From Planctomycetota bacterium (GTDB lineage: Bacteria; Planctomycetota; SZUA-567), in NCBI GenBank assembly GCA_031261425.1, contig JAISJR010000018.1, forward strand, positions 1 through 64,000: 64,000 nt of DNA, written 5' to 3'. This document shows, one piece after another, positions 34,565 to 43,330 of the stretch. Positions within the stretch are counted from its first letter, which is position 1; every line of letters begins with the position of its first letter. Both the position numbers and the translations under genes were made by a program. The notes beneath the pieces were generated by a model, which searched no databases, was not told the origin of the DNA, and was given only the letters and a program-made list of their open reading frames with translations.

Positions 34565-35347
34565 ATGGCTACGCCCACCGCGCTGGTTCTTCGCGCCGCC
34601 GGCACCAATTGCGACCGCGAAACGGTTTTCGCGTTGGAACAAGCCGGCGCGCAATGCGAGTGTTGGCACGTCAATCAATTAACCGCCGACCCCGCGCCGT
34701 TTGCCCGCGCGCAAATTATCGCCTTGCCCGGCGGCTTCACTTACGGCGACGACGTGGCGTCCGGCAAAGTTCTCGCCGTCGAATTGGCGCAGACGCTCGG
34801 CGACCGGTTGCGCGAATTTGTCGAACGCGGCGGCTTGGTCATCGGCATCTGCAACGGTTTTCAAGTGTTGGTCAAAACCGGCTTGTTGCCGTCCGCGGCG
34901 TTCCAAGCCGCCGCCGACCGCGTCGCGACTTTGACGCATAACTCCTCGCATAAATTTGAATGCCGCTGGGTGAAACTCCGCGCCGAGGCGAACACCGTTT
35001 GCGTGTTCGCGCAAAAAGACGAAATCATCGAAATACCGGCGGCGCACGGCGAGGGCAAATTGGTCGCCCGCTCGCCGGAAGTCGTGGCGGAATGGGAGCG
35101 GCAGGGGCAGGTGGTTTATCGTTATGTCGTGCCGGCGGGCGGCGACTATCCCGCCGACCCGAACGGTTCGGTCGGGCATATCGCCGGACTGTGCGACCGG
35201 ACGGGGCGGATTTTCGGTTTGATGCCGCATCCTGAACGCCACATTTTCCCGTATCAACATCCGCGCTGGACGCGCGACCCCGCCGCCGCCAACGCCGCCG
35301 GCGCCAAGATTTTTCGCCGCGCGGTGCAATTTTTGTTGAGCAATTAA
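34565..35347 (+). CDS. purQ: Phosphoribosylformylglycinamidine synthase, glutaminase subunit
   Basis: 260 residues, a class I amidotransferase with nucleophile elbow GICNGFQVLVK, LPGGFTYGDDV and the catalytic His/Glu in MPHPERH. It feeds ammonia to PurL in purine synthesis; purL and purS are not in the window. GAGGAATCC precedes the ATG. The TAA stop comes from a repeat arm (AGC AAT TAA). Confidence 0.95.
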   Translation: MATPTALVLRAAGTNCDRETVFALEQAGAQCECWHVNQLTADPAPFARAQIIALPGGFTYGDDVASGKVLAVELAQTLGDRLREFVERGGLVIGICNGFQVLVKTGLLPSAAFQAAADRVATLTHNSSHKFECRWVKLRAEANTVCVFAQKDEIIEIPAAHGEGKLVARSPEVVAEWERQGQVVYRYVVPAGGDYPADPNGSVGHIAGLCDRTGRIFGLMPHPERHIFPYQHPRWTRDPAAANAAGAKIFRRAVQFLLSN

Positions 35348-35380
35348 AAATTACAAATTACGAATTACGAATGGTGGAGC
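35342..35380. repeat. AT-rich heptamer arm
   Basis: AATTAAA-AATTACA-AATTACG-AATTACG followed by ATGGTGGAGCG, a half-element joined to the inner composite repeat. The matching arm lies at 35605-35630. Confidence 0.7.
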
Positions 35381-35391
35381 GTTAGCAGATT

Positions 35392-35598
35392 CGCCGCGAA
35401 GCGGCAGAGCGTAACAGCCCAGCCCAAAGGAAAATCGGCTCTATCGATTTTCCGGCGGGCTGGGTTAGCGTTGCCGGAAAATACGCCCTGCAAGGGCAGT
35501 GGGAATTTTTTGCCTTGCCCTTACAGGGCGCGTAATTTATGGGCGACTTTTTGCCCAGCGCGTTGCGCTGGGTTGTTACGCGCCGCCCCTGCGGGGCG
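35392..35598. repeat. Inner inverted-repeat element alone
   Basis: CGCCGCGAAGCGGCAGAGCG at one end and a GCGCCGCCCCTGCGGGGCG end at the other. Between them are CCCAGC/GCTGGG pairs and a CGCCCTGCAAGGGC/GCCCTTACAGGGCG pair. Same inner module as at 3730-4144 and 55222-55607, here in the opposite orientation. Confidence 0.8.
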
Positions 35599-35642
35599 TT
35601 TTTAATTCGTAATTTGTAATTTTTAATTGAATGGAGATGGTT

Positions 35643-36518
35643 ATGGCTCAACCGGAACGCCTGAACACCGACGACCTGACCGGACGGCAGTTTGACGGCT
35701 ATCGGTTGCTTAACCGTGTTTCCCTCGGCGGCTCCGGCGCGGTGTATCGGGCGCAACACCGGAAATATCCGGCGCCGGTGGCGATGAAACTGATGCACTA
35801 CGACCGGAGCAAACGCGAAACCGCCGCTTTCCGCCGCGAATTTGCGCTGGGGAAAATGCTCTCCGTCAATAAATTCTTTTTGCATTATTACGACAAAGGC
35901 AGTTATCAAAATCGTCCTTACGTGGTGATGGAGTATTTCTCCGGCAAGCCGCTCGGTCTGGTCTGGCGCGAGAGCGAAGTCAAAGCGCGAATCGAAAATC
36001 GGTTAAGCGGTTTTTGGGTCGAATTGGCGCAGGCGGTTGAGTGCCTGCACCGTCATAAAATTGTGCATTGGGATTTGAAGCCGAATAATTTTTTGTATGA
36101 CGGGCGCTTGCTGAAACTGATTGATTTTTCCATTTCGGAAGTCGAATTGAAATGGTGGCAACTGTGGTTGCCCGGCGAGCGCAAAGGGACGCCGGGGTAT
36201 ATGTCGCCGGAACAAATTCAGCAGAAAAAACCGGCGGCGGTGATGGATGTTTACGGCTTCGGCGCGATGATGTTCGAGTATTTCGCCGGACGTCTGCCGT
36301 TTGTCGCCGAAGACAGCAACACGGTGTTGAATATGACGCTGAAAACGCCGACGCCGCCGAAATTGAGCAAGTTCAACCCGCGCGTGTCGAACGACTTGGA
36401 AAAACTCGTCGGGCGGATGCTCGCGAAAGACCCGAAAATGCGCCCGCGGAATATGCAACAAATTATCGCGGCGCTGAAAGTGATGGATTTTTACGTGGGG
36501 GAAATTAGTCCGCAATGA
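35643..36518 (+). CDS. Ser/Thr protein kinase with atypical catalytic motifs
   Basis: 291 residues, a single Hanks-type kinase domain without membrane helix or sensor. Gly-loop SLGGSGAVY, VAMK Lys49, Glu in the C-helix region, HWDLKPNN (142-149) instead of HRDLKPxN, and DFS (161-163) instead of DFG. GTPGYMSPEQ and the later D-x-YGFG are normal. The catalytic Asp144, Asn149 and Asp161 remain, so activity is possible. It overlaps queE by 4 bp. ATG 35643 follows GGAG. Confidence 0.9.
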   Translation: MAQPERLNTDDLTGRQFDGYRLLNRVSLGGSGAVYRAQHRKYPAPVAMKLMHYDRSKRETAAFRREFALGKMLSVNKFFLHYYDKGSYQNRPYVVMEYFSGKPLGLVWRESEVKARIENRLSGFWVELAQAVECLHRHKIVHWDLKPNNFLYDGRLLKLIDFSISEVELKWWQLWLPGERKGTPGYMSPEQIQQKKPAAVMDVYGFGAMMFEYFAGRLPFVAEDSNTVLNMTLKTPTPPKLSKFNPRVSNDLEKLVGRMLAKDPKMRPRNMQQIIAALKVMDFYVGEISPQ

Positions 36519-37183
36519 AACTTGCCGAGGAATTGACGTTACAGGTTTATGAGATTTATCGCGCGATTCAGGGCGAAACGTCGCGGGCGGGCTTGCCTTG
36601 CGTCATCGTCCGGCTGGCGGGGTGCGACTTGCGGTGCGCGTGGTGCGACACGCTCGAAGCCGCGAACGCCGGCGCCGGCAAGGAAATGACCGTCGCGGAC
36701 ATCGCGCGCGCGGTCGAGCCGTTAGGCACGCGCCTGATTTGTCTCACCGGCGGCGAGCCGCTGTTGCAGAAAAACACGCCGGCGTTAGCCGCTTATTTCG
36801 CGGGGGCGGGTTACACGGTGCAGGTCGAGACCAACGGCGCGAAGCCGATTGCGCCGTTGCGCGCGCCGATTATTCGGATTATGGACATTAAATGTCCGGC
36901 GTCGGGAATGAGCCGCCAATGCGATTTTAACAATCTGGCGGATTTGCGCCCGACCGACGAGGTCAAATTTGTCATCGCCACGCGGGACGACTACGAATAC
37001 GCGCGGCAGGTGATTGAGAATTATAATTTGCGCGCGGGCGTTTTAATGAGTCCGCTGACCGGACCGCAAAGCGAAATCGCGCCGGCGCTCCTCGCCGAAT
37101 GGATGCTCTACGACGACCTCGACGCGCGCCTGCAACTGCAACTGCACAAAATTATTTGGGATAAGGGCGAGCCGAAAAAATGA
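36515..37183 (+). CDS. queE: 7-carboxy-7-deazaguanine synthase
   Basis: 222 residues. Radical SAM start with Cys37/Cys41/Cys44 (CDLRCAWC), preceded by IQGETSRAGLPCVIVRLAG as in QueE. Further marks are LTGGEPLLQ and VETNGA. It makes CDG for queuosine or deazaguanine DNA modifications; other que genes are not in the window. The start overlaps the kinase stop (ATGA), indicating one transcript. Confidence 0.94.
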   Translation: MKLAEELTLQVYEIYRAIQGETSRAGLPCVIVRLAGCDLRCAWCDTLEAANAGAGKEMTVADIARAVEPLGTRLICLTGGEPLLQKNTPALAAYFAGAGYTVQVETNGAKPIAPLRAPIIRIMDIKCPASGMSRQCDFNNLADLRPTDEVKFVIATRDDYEYARQVIENYNLRAGVLMSPLTGPQSEIAPALLAEWMLYDDLDARLQLQLHKIIWDKGEPKK

Positions 37184-37254
37184 GGCGCGCTCCGCAATAA
37201 ACCGGATTTTCAATTGTTTTTTTTCGCTTACTCAAATGACAGGAGGACAGAACC

Positions 37255-37368
37255 ATGGCGCATTCACGTCGCAAACCGTCGGCAACCCGTCGCGGAATGC
37301 CGCGCAAAAACCGCTGGCTCAACAAAGGCGGTTCGATGCCGAAAATCAAAACCACCGCGCGCGGTTAA
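37255..37368 (+). CDS. Very small basic protein (37 aa)
   Basis: The ATG at 37255 is preceded by a perfect AGGAGG site and the frame ends just before a strong terminator. The product is rich in Arg/Lys with few acidic residues (MAHSRRKPSATRRGMPRKNR, then WLNKGGSMPKIKTTARG). It looks like a nucleic-acid or ribosome-binding peptide. PVC bacteria have a known family of tiny basic proteins, but I could not match this sequence to it. Likely its own transcript or co-transcribed with queE. Confidence 0.7.
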   Translation: MAHSRRKPSATRRGMPRKNRWLNKGGSMPKIKTTARG

Positions 37369-37376
37369 TCGTGGTT

Positions 37377-37419
37377 AATTCAAACGGGCAAGCCATTTTG
37401 GGGCTTGCCCGTTTGAATT
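37377..37419. terminator. Bidirectional hairpin terminator
   Basis: An 18-bp perfect stem (37377-37394 with 37402-37419, loop ATTTTGG) follows the 37-residue gene. The arm ends are AATT, so the T-run is short. Confidence 0.75.
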
Positions 37420-37535
37420 TATCCGGCGCCGGTTGCGCGCCGTTGGCGCGACTGCCGGCAAGCCGCAAAAAAGAGATTAATAATTTTAAGAATCTTAAAA
37501 TTCTTAACCCTCTTTTTACGCCGCAAGGCGGCGCG

Positions 37536-38342
37536 TCAGTTCGCCGCGCCGTTTTTCAGCAATTCTTGCACGAACTTCGCGTAGCCCGCCATGCCCGCGA
37601 TATTCAGCGCCGTTTGTCCGGCGTTATTCTTTACGTTGATGACCGTCGTGAAGAATTTAATCGCGTCGGCGCGGTCGTTGCGCGCCGCGTAGTGCAACGC
37701 GGTGTTGCCGGCGGCGTCAACGGCGGCGACGGCGGCGCCGCTCCCGATAAGCGTTTGCGCCGATTTTTCATTGCCGGTTTCCGCCGCCCACATCAGCGCC
37801 GTTTTGCCGGCTTGGTCCGCCGCGTTCGGGTCGGCTTTCGCCATCAGCAAATCGCGAAGCATATTCGGCTTGCCTTTCGCCGCCGAAATTTGCAACGGCG
37901 TAACGCCGTTCGCGTCGGCGATATTGACATCCGCGCCGTAAGCGATGAGCAAGTCCATATTTTCTTGTTTCGACCATTCGCAGGCGTTGAAAATCGGCGT
38001 GTGTCCGTTTTTGTCGAGCGCGTTGATTTCCGGTTTCGCCGCCAATACGGCTTTCAAGACGTTCAACGAGCCGCCCGCCGCGTAATGCAACGGCGTCGCG
38101 CCGGCGGCGTCGGCGACGTTGACCAATTTCGGATTCGCCGCCAACATCGCTTGCACCGTGTCCAATTGTTTCCATTGCAAACGGTCTTTGATATTCTGAT
38201 TCAAAATTTCCACCGCCGCCTGCAACTGCGGGTCGCGCAACGACGGGTCGCGCAACGACGGGTCGGCGGATGCTTCCGCCGCCACGGTCGCGAACGTCAA
38301 ACAAGCCGCCAATAATCCCGCGCCGAGAATTTGGTTTTTCAT
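37536..38342 (-). CDS. Secreted ankyrin-repeat protein
   Basis: 268 residues. Signal peptide (1-22), a DPSLRDPSLRDPQLQ segment from a 15-bp DNA tandem repeat, then five or six ankyrin repeats (GATPLHYAAGG, GHTPIFNACEW, GVTPLQISAAKG, GKTALMWAAETG, GNTALHYAARN, GQTALNIAGMAG). A periplasmic protein-binding role is likely; partner unknown. GGAGGG precedes the ATG at 38342. Confidence 0.9.
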   Translation of the reverse strand: MKNQILGAGLLAACLTFATVAAEASADPSLRDPSLRDPQLQAAVEILNQNIKDRLQWKQLDTVQAMLAANPKLVNVADAAGATPLHYAAGGSLNVLKAVLAAKPEINALDKNGHTPIFNACEWSKQENMDLLIAYGADVNIADANGVTPLQISAAKGKPNMLRDLLMAKADPNAADQAGKTALMWAAETGNEKSAQTLIGSGAAVAAVDAAGNTALHYAARNDRADAIKFFTTVINVKNNAGQTALNIAGMAGYAKFVQELLKNGAAN

Positions 38343-38479
38343 CGTGAACCCTCCAATGGTTGAGAAATGAGCGATAAATAAACGGCGGATTGTAACCGCC
38401 GGCGCGTCAATCGACAATTAAAAATTAGCGATTAACAAGCGGGGCGGCGGCGGATAAAATGGAGCGAAGAGGGATTAGG

Positions 38480-38575
38480 GGAAAAGGGAAAAGGGAAAAG
38501 TTGAAAGTTCAGATTGCGCTTTCGGCGTTTCTTAAACTCTTAAAATCCTTACTCCCCTTAAAATCCTTTGCTCTA
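38480..38575. repeat. Degenerate repeat with AAAAGGG/AAAGTTG arms
   Basis: GGGAAAAGGGAAAAGTTGAAAG then ATTGCGCTTTCGGCGTTTC and TTAAACTCTTAAAATCC. The central part matches 8905-8945 after the GT41 gene, showing another core variant. Confidence 0.55.
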
Positions 38576-38606
38576 AATTTTCCCTAAACCGGAGGCGCGA
38601 AAGAAA

Positions 38607-39872
38607 ATGGAAAACTTACATTTGCAGGCGATGCGGATTGCGACGGCGGCGCGGGAAGCGGCGGGCGGCATCGCCGGCGCCGGCGGCGGCGAAAAAAACG
38701 CGGCGCTCGCGGCGCTGACCCAAGCATTGCGGTCGCGGCGAAAAAAAATTATCGCCGCCAATAAAAAAGACGTCGCGGCGGCGCAACGCGCCGGACAACC
38801 GGACGCCTTTATCGACCGCCTGACCGTTACGCCCGCCGGCGTCGAGAAAATGATTGCCGGCGTGCAACAAATTACGGCGTTGCCCGACCCCGTCGGACAA
38901 GTCCTCGACGGCTGGACGCGCCCCAACGGTTTGCGGTTGGAGCGCGTCCGCGTGCCGCTCGGCGTGTTGCTGATTATTTTTGAGTCGCGCCCGAACGTGG
39001 CAATCGACGCGGCGGCGCTGGCAATCAAAAGCGGCAACGCGGCGATTTTGCGCGGCGGCAAAGAGGCGCTGAACACCAATCTCGAATTGGGCGAATGTTG
39101 GCGCGACGCGCTCTCCGCGGCGCAATTGCCGCCCGACGCGGCGCAAATTCTCGCCACGCCCGACCGCGAACTGCTCAACGAATTGCTGAAATTATCGACG
39201 CTTATCGACGTGGCGATTCCGCGCGGCGGCAAGGAACTTATCCGCGCTCTGCTGGAAAACAGCCGCCTGCCGATGTTGAAACATTTGGACGGCGTCTGCC
39301 ACGTGTATGTCGATAGCGCGGCGGATTTGGCGATGGCGCAGGACGTGGTGTTCAACGCCAAAGTTCAGCGCCCCGGCGTGTGCAACGCGGCGGAAACGTT
39401 GCTCGTTCATCAGGACCTCGCGGCGAAATTTTTGCCGCCGTGCTTGGCGGCGCTGTCCGGCGCGGGGGTGCAATTTTTCGGCGACCACGCGGCGATGAAG
39501 TATGGAAAAAACGTCGCCATCACGCACGCGACGCCGGAAAGTTGGCGCACCGAATACTCGGCGCTGACGCTCAACGTGGCGGTGGTGAAAAGTTTGAGCG
39601 CGGCGATTCAGCACATCAACAACTACGGCTCGCATCACACCGACGCGATTGTAACTCGCGACCTCGACGCGGCGACGCGCTTCCAAAAAGAAGTCGATTC
39701 GGCGGCGGTGATGGTCAATTGCTCGACGCGCTTCAACGACGGTTTTGAGTTCGGCTTGGGGGCGGAAATCGGCATCAGCACCGACAAACTGCACGCCCGC
39801 GGTCCGGTCGGCTTGGAAGGTCTGACCACCTACAAATGGTTGGTGCACGGCACGGGGCAGGTGAGGACGTAG
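38607..39872 (+). CDS. proA: Gamma-glutamyl phosphate reductase
   Basis: 421 residues, full length. Aldehyde-dehydrogenase fold with catalytic Cys in RPGVCNAAETLL and the ProA markers ESRPNVAIDAAALAIKSGNAAILRGGKEA and GRFGLGAEIG-like EFGLGAEIGISTDKLHARGPVGLEGLTTYKW. Second step of proline synthesis; proB is not adjacent. GGAGGC lies upstream of the ATG. Confidence 0.96.
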   Translation: MENLHLQAMRIATAAREAAGGIAGAGGGEKNAALAALTQALRSRRKKIIAANKKDVAAAQRAGQPDAFIDRLTVTPAGVEKMIAGVQQITALPDPVGQVLDGWTRPNGLRLERVRVPLGVLLIIFESRPNVAIDAAALAIKSGNAAILRGGKEALNTNLELGECWRDALSAAQLPPDAAQILATPDRELLNELLKLSTLIDVAIPRGGKELIRALLENSRLPMLKHLDGVCHVYVDSAADLAMAQDVVFNAKVQRPGVCNAAETLLVHQDLAAKFLPPCLAALSGAGVQFFGDHAAMKYGKNVAITHATPESWRTEYSALTLNVAVVKSLSAAIQHINNYGSHHTDAIVTRDLDAATRFQKEVDSAAVMVNCSTRFNDGFEFGLGAEIGISTDKLHARGPVGLEGLTTYKWLVHGTGQVRT

Positions 39873-39875
39873 GGC

Positions 39876-39970
39876 AATTCAATTAACAATTAACAATTAA
39901 CAATTAAAAATTACGCGAAGCGAATTTGAAAAATAAAACTCCACAATTGTTAATTGTTAATTGTTAATTG
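39876..39970. repeat. Heptamer-armed repeat, AATTAAC arms
   Basis: Core in reverse orientation: CGCGAAGCGAATTTGAAAAA then TAAAACTCCACAATTG. The arm provides the dnaA stop (ATA TTC AAT TAA). Confidence 0.85.
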
Positions 39971-41364
39971 AATATCCCGCTTTCCGTCCGGCAAAAATCC
40001 TCGCATTTCACCGGATTGCCGAGCCGGTTTAATAGCGCGGCGAATTTTTGTTTGCTCAGAACCGCATCCGGCGTGAACGGCGGGGTTTTGAGCAACGCCA
40101 GCACCGTCGCGTGACTGCGCTTGCCGAGCGCCGCGCCGATTTCGGCTAAACTGCCGCCGGTAACCGCGCGCGCCGCGTGCGCCGCCGCGCGCCGCGCCGC
40201 CGCCACCGCTTGCTGGCGCTTGCGGCTTAAAATGTCCGCCACGCTCACGCCATACGCCGCCGCCGCCGCTTCCCAGACCTCCTGCATCGGCAAACGCGAC
40301 GGTTTCGCCGGCACGGCGCTGGTCGCTTCTTGCGCCTGCGCCAAGGTCAGCGGTTGACCGGTCATTCCCGCCAGCAAGCGCAAGCGATTTAAGACGCCTT
40401 CGATTTCCCGCGCGTCGCCGGTCAGCGCCGCGCCGAGATAATCGACGATTGCCGGCGTCAGCGTCAACGCGCCGGCTTTGGCGACCAACAACGCGCGCCG
40501 CGCGGTTTCGTCGAGCGGCTCCAACCGCGCCATCAAACCCTGCCGCAAGCGGAGGACTAACGGGCGGTGTAAATTTTCGACTTCCGCCGGCGAAATTAGC
40601 GAGGTCAGCACGACCGGCGCGCCGCGTTGGTGCAACTGCTCGATGATTTGCATCAGTTCTTTTTGCGACGCCAATTTATTGCCGTCGCCGAGCGTGTGAA
40701 AATCGTCGATTGCCAAGAGGTCGCAATTTTCCAAGCGCTCGCGGAACGCGACGGCGCGTTTTTCGACGGTGGCGCGGGCAAAGGCGCGGACAAAATGTTC
40801 CGCGCTTTGGCAGATGATTTTCGCGGCGGGTTTGGCGACGCTGACGGCGTGGCAAATGGCGTGGAGCAAATGCGTTTTGCCGAGACCTTGCTCGCCGAAA
40901 AAACAGAGCGGCGAAAATTGCGCCGGTTTGTCGATGATTTCCTGCGCGGCGGCGAAAGCGAACCGGTTGCCCGCGCCGAGGATAAAATTGGCGAAGGTCT
41001 GCTTACTGTGGACAAACAACGGTGGCGCCTTTTCGACCGGCGCGGGGATTTCGGCAGTGGCGATTTTCCGGCGATGCTCGCGATATAAATCCGGCGCCAC
41101 GACGATTTTCACGGTCGCGGCGGCGCCGAAAAATTGCTTGACCGTCGCGGTCAGCAAATCCCAGTGATTGCTTTCGATATGCGTTTTGACGATGACGTTG
41201 GCGGCGCCGATTTGCAGACAATCGTCCGTCAATGCCAACGCTTTGACGTTGCCGAAAGCGGTGTTGTAACTTGCCGCGGACAACTCGCCGCGCAAAACGT
41301 CAAGCGCTTGTTGCCAAAGGGTTTGCCAAGCGAGCGCGACGGTCGGTTCTGCTGTATAAGTCAT
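39964..41364 (-). CDS. dnaA: Chromosomal replication initiator DnaA
   Basis: 466 residues. Domain I (WQTLWQQALDVLRGELSAASYNTAF), AAA+ domain III starting NFILGAGNRFAFAAAQE with Walker A GEQGLGKT and Walker B LLAIDDFH, and domain IV with GGSLAEIGAALGKRSHATVLALL. The usual DnaA-box signature ends GGRDHSTV or similar; here it is GKRSHATV, so the DNA-contact loop differs. No cluster of TTATCCACA boxes and no dnaN are next to it. It may be the main DnaA of a divergent lineage. A TATAAT -10 lies upstream at 41402-41407. Confidence 0.88.
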   Translation of the reverse strand: MTYTAEPTVALAWQTLWQQALDVLRGELSAASYNTAFGNVKALALTDDCLQIGAANVIVKTHIESNHWDLLTATVKQFFGAAATVKIVVAPDLYREHRRKIATAEIPAPVEKAPPLFVHSKQTFANFILGAGNRFAFAAAQEIIDKPAQFSPLCFFGEQGLGKTHLLHAICHAVSVAKPAAKIICQSAEHFVRAFARATVEKRAVAFRERLENCDLLAIDDFHTLGDGNKLASQKELMQIIEQLHQRGAPVVLTSLISPAEVENLHRPLVLRLRQGLMARLEPLDETARRALLVAKAGALTLTPAIVDYLGAALTGDAREIEGVLNRLRLLAGMTGQPLTLAQAQEATSAVPAKPSRLPMQEVWEAAAAAYGVSVADILSRKRQQAVAAARRAAAHAARAVTGGSLAEIGAALGKRSHATVLALLKTPPFTPDAVLSKQKFAALLNRLGNPVKCEDFCRTESGIFN

Positions 41365-41401
41365 TTTATATAAATATGTTATGTTGGAGAGAAAGCCCGT
41401 A

Positions 41402-41407
41402 ATTATA
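41402..41407 (-). promoter_or_regulatory. -10 box of dnaA
   Basis: TATAAT on the minus strand about 40 bp before the start codon; no good -35 box at the proper distance. Confidence 0.35.
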
Positions 41408-41639
41408 GCGTCGCGCGGGCAAGGAAGCGATGGCGCGATACTAATTCCCGCGGGGCGGAGTGTCAATTACGGTCGGCAAAAAAACCGTCCGTCCGAAGTT
41501 GAAAATGCGACAAATTCAAGTTTGGCAAACGGTAACGACCGCCAAAATTTTTGCCGGTTTCGGTGTAAGTTGCGACGGCGGGGAGCAAATGCGGAAAGAG
41601 CAATTACGAATTACGAAATCGTAGCGAAGCGAAGGTTCG

Positions 41640-41733
41640 TGTGCTTTCAATAATGGTGGAGATTTGATTCGCCAATTCGTTTCGCGCAATTTTTAATAAT
41701 TTCCGACAGCCGCGCCGCAGGCGCGAAATTATG
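41640..41733. repeat. Repeat core without arms and adjoining hairpin
   Basis: ATGGTGGAGATTTGATTCGC with ATTCGTTTCGCGC matches the core of the armed elements. CGCGCCGCAGGCGCG follows as a hairpin. The preceding 41408-41580 holds nothing recognisable. Confidence 0.6.
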
Positions 41734-41788
41734 AATAACCGGCGGTGAAGTGAGCGACGTTCTATCGCGAACGAAACCGCCGGTTATT
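41734..41788. repeat. Inverted repeat directly before the relaxase gene; left island boundary
   Basis: Perfect 13-bp arms AATAACCGGCGGT (41734-41746) and ACCGCCGGTTATT (41776-41788), ending 8 bp before the relaxase ATG. The 20 bp ATGAATAACCGGCGGTGAAG here recur inverted at 49319-49338. Confidence 0.8.
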
Positions 41789-41796
41789 TGATACTA

Positions 41797-43266
41797 ATGG
41801 CTATCTATCATTTGCACTTGCAAATTATTAGTCGCGGAAAAGGCAAATCCGCTGTTGGTAAGGCGGCATATCGTTCCAGCGAAACGCTCACTAACGATTA
41901 CGACTGTGATTACTCACGATTATACAAAAAAGCGGGTATCGTTCATACTGAAATCTTATTGCCGAAAAACGCGCCCGCCGAGTATGCTGACCGCTCCACG
42001 CTTTGGAACGCAGTTGAAAAATCAGAGCGGTATAAAACAGCGCAGATTGCGCGGGAATTGGAAATCGCGCTCCCAGTTGAATTATCACGTGAACAGCAGA
42101 TTTCTCTTGCCCGCAGGTACGTTAAAGAAACTTTCGTTTCGGCGGGAATGTGCGCGGATATTTGCGTTCACGATACGGGAAAAGGCAATCCTCACGCGCA
42201 TATTATGCTCACTATGCGACCAATTGAAAAAGACGGCTCTTTCGGTGCGAAATCTCGAACGGTAAACGGACGAAAAATCAACACTACCGATTGGAGCGAC
42301 CGCAATAAAGCGGAGGAATGGCGCAGGGCTTGGGCGGCGTATGCTAACGGCGCAATGCGTCTCGCGGGTGTGTTGTCCGACGATAACGTACTCGACCATC
42401 GTAGCTTCGAGCGTCAGGGCATCGACCAAACTCCGACCGTGCATATGGGCGTTGCCGCAAGTCAGATGGAGCGCAACGGCATACGCACGGATAAGGGCGA
42501 TTACAACCGCCGCGTGACCGACCTTAATAGGCAGTTGAAGCAGTCCAAAGCGCGGATTACCAAACTCCAAGATTGGCTGAAAGCGGCGAGAGACGAAACG
42601 CCGACGCTAATGTTTGACACGCTTCAAGCGATGATGAAGCGCGAGGCAAACGACAGCGATTACGCTCAAAATCGCAAAACCCAAATGGCGGCAAAGGCAC
42701 TTATCTTTATGCAGGAAAACAAGGTTTCAGACCTAGCCGAATTCGCGGACGCGGTGGGCGATATGCAGGTTGAACGTATGGAAATCAGCGATAAGCTAAA
42801 GCCCGTTCAGCGGCGAATCGACACGCTCCGTGAGCATTTGCGGCACAGCGAAAACTTCAAGAATAATCAGAAGTTTGCAACCAAACGCACCGCGCTGTAC
42901 GCCGAGTATCGCAAGCTCGAAAGTCAAGGCTTGTTCGCAAAGGGTAAAGCTAAAAAAGCTCTCGAAGCCGCCGAAGCCTACGATTGGAAACACCTTAATG
43001 AGTTGCAGGACTTCGACAGAGCCGAGAAGTATCTGCGCGGCGTTTTGCAATCGCGGTTCGACCCGAAGAAGCTACCGCCGATTACGGCGTGGAAACGTGA
43101 TCTTGACGGTTTGCTTGCCGAAAAGCATAACATTCAGATTGAGTATGACTCGCTGAATGAGCGGGTTAAAAGCGCGGAAGCCATTCGGCGGTTCGCCGAG
43201 CAGTCTATGCGCGGGGAGAGCGATAGGGAGCGGACGAAAACGCGGTCGCACGGGCAGGAATTGTAA
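41797..43266 (+). CDS. MobA/MobL-family relaxase
   Basis: 489 residues. N-terminal relaxase with AIYHLHLQIISRGKGKSAVGKAAYRSSE (Tyr25 in the AYRS motif), the metal-binding HAH at 133-135 in GNPHAHIMLTMRP, then a long coiled-coil C-terminal half (about 240-480). Such proteins nick plasmid or ICE oriT and lead the strand in transfer. No T4SS, coupling protein or replication gene is present, so the element would be mobilisable only in trans, or is a remnant. ATG 41797 was chosen over a TTG three codons upstream. Confidence 0.92.
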   Translation: MAIYHLHLQIISRGKGKSAVGKAAYRSSETLTNDYDCDYSRLYKKAGIVHTEILLPKNAPAEYADRSTLWNAVEKSERYKTAQIARELEIALPVELSREQQISLARRYVKETFVSAGMCADICVHDTGKGNPHAHIMLTMRPIEKDGSFGAKSRTVNGRKINTTDWSDRNKAEEWRRAWAAYANGAMRLAGVLSDDNVLDHRSFERQGIDQTPTVHMGVAASQMERNGIRTDKGDYNRRVTDLNRQLKQSKARITKLQDWLKAARDETPTLMFDTLQAMMKREANDSDYAQNRKTQMAAKALIFMQENKVSDLAEFADAVGDMQVERMEISDKLKPVQRRIDTLREHLRHSENFKNNQKFATKRTALYAEYRKLESQGLFAKGKAKKALEAAEAYDWKHLNELQDFDRAEKYLRGVLQSRFDPKKLPPITAWKRDLDGLLAEKHNIQIEYDSLNERVKSAEAIRRFAEQSMRGESDRERTKTRSHGQEL

Positions 43267-43330
43267 GATTGGGCTTGCGTGAAAATTGCAGTAGCGGGGA
43301 GAGTTGGTTCTCTCCCCGCATAACCATTTT

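Noticed and set aside
39876-41800. Replication origin next to dnaA
   Set aside because: No DnaA-box cluster or AT-rich unwinding region with repeats of the expected kind; AT-rich stretches there belong to the dispersed repeat family.
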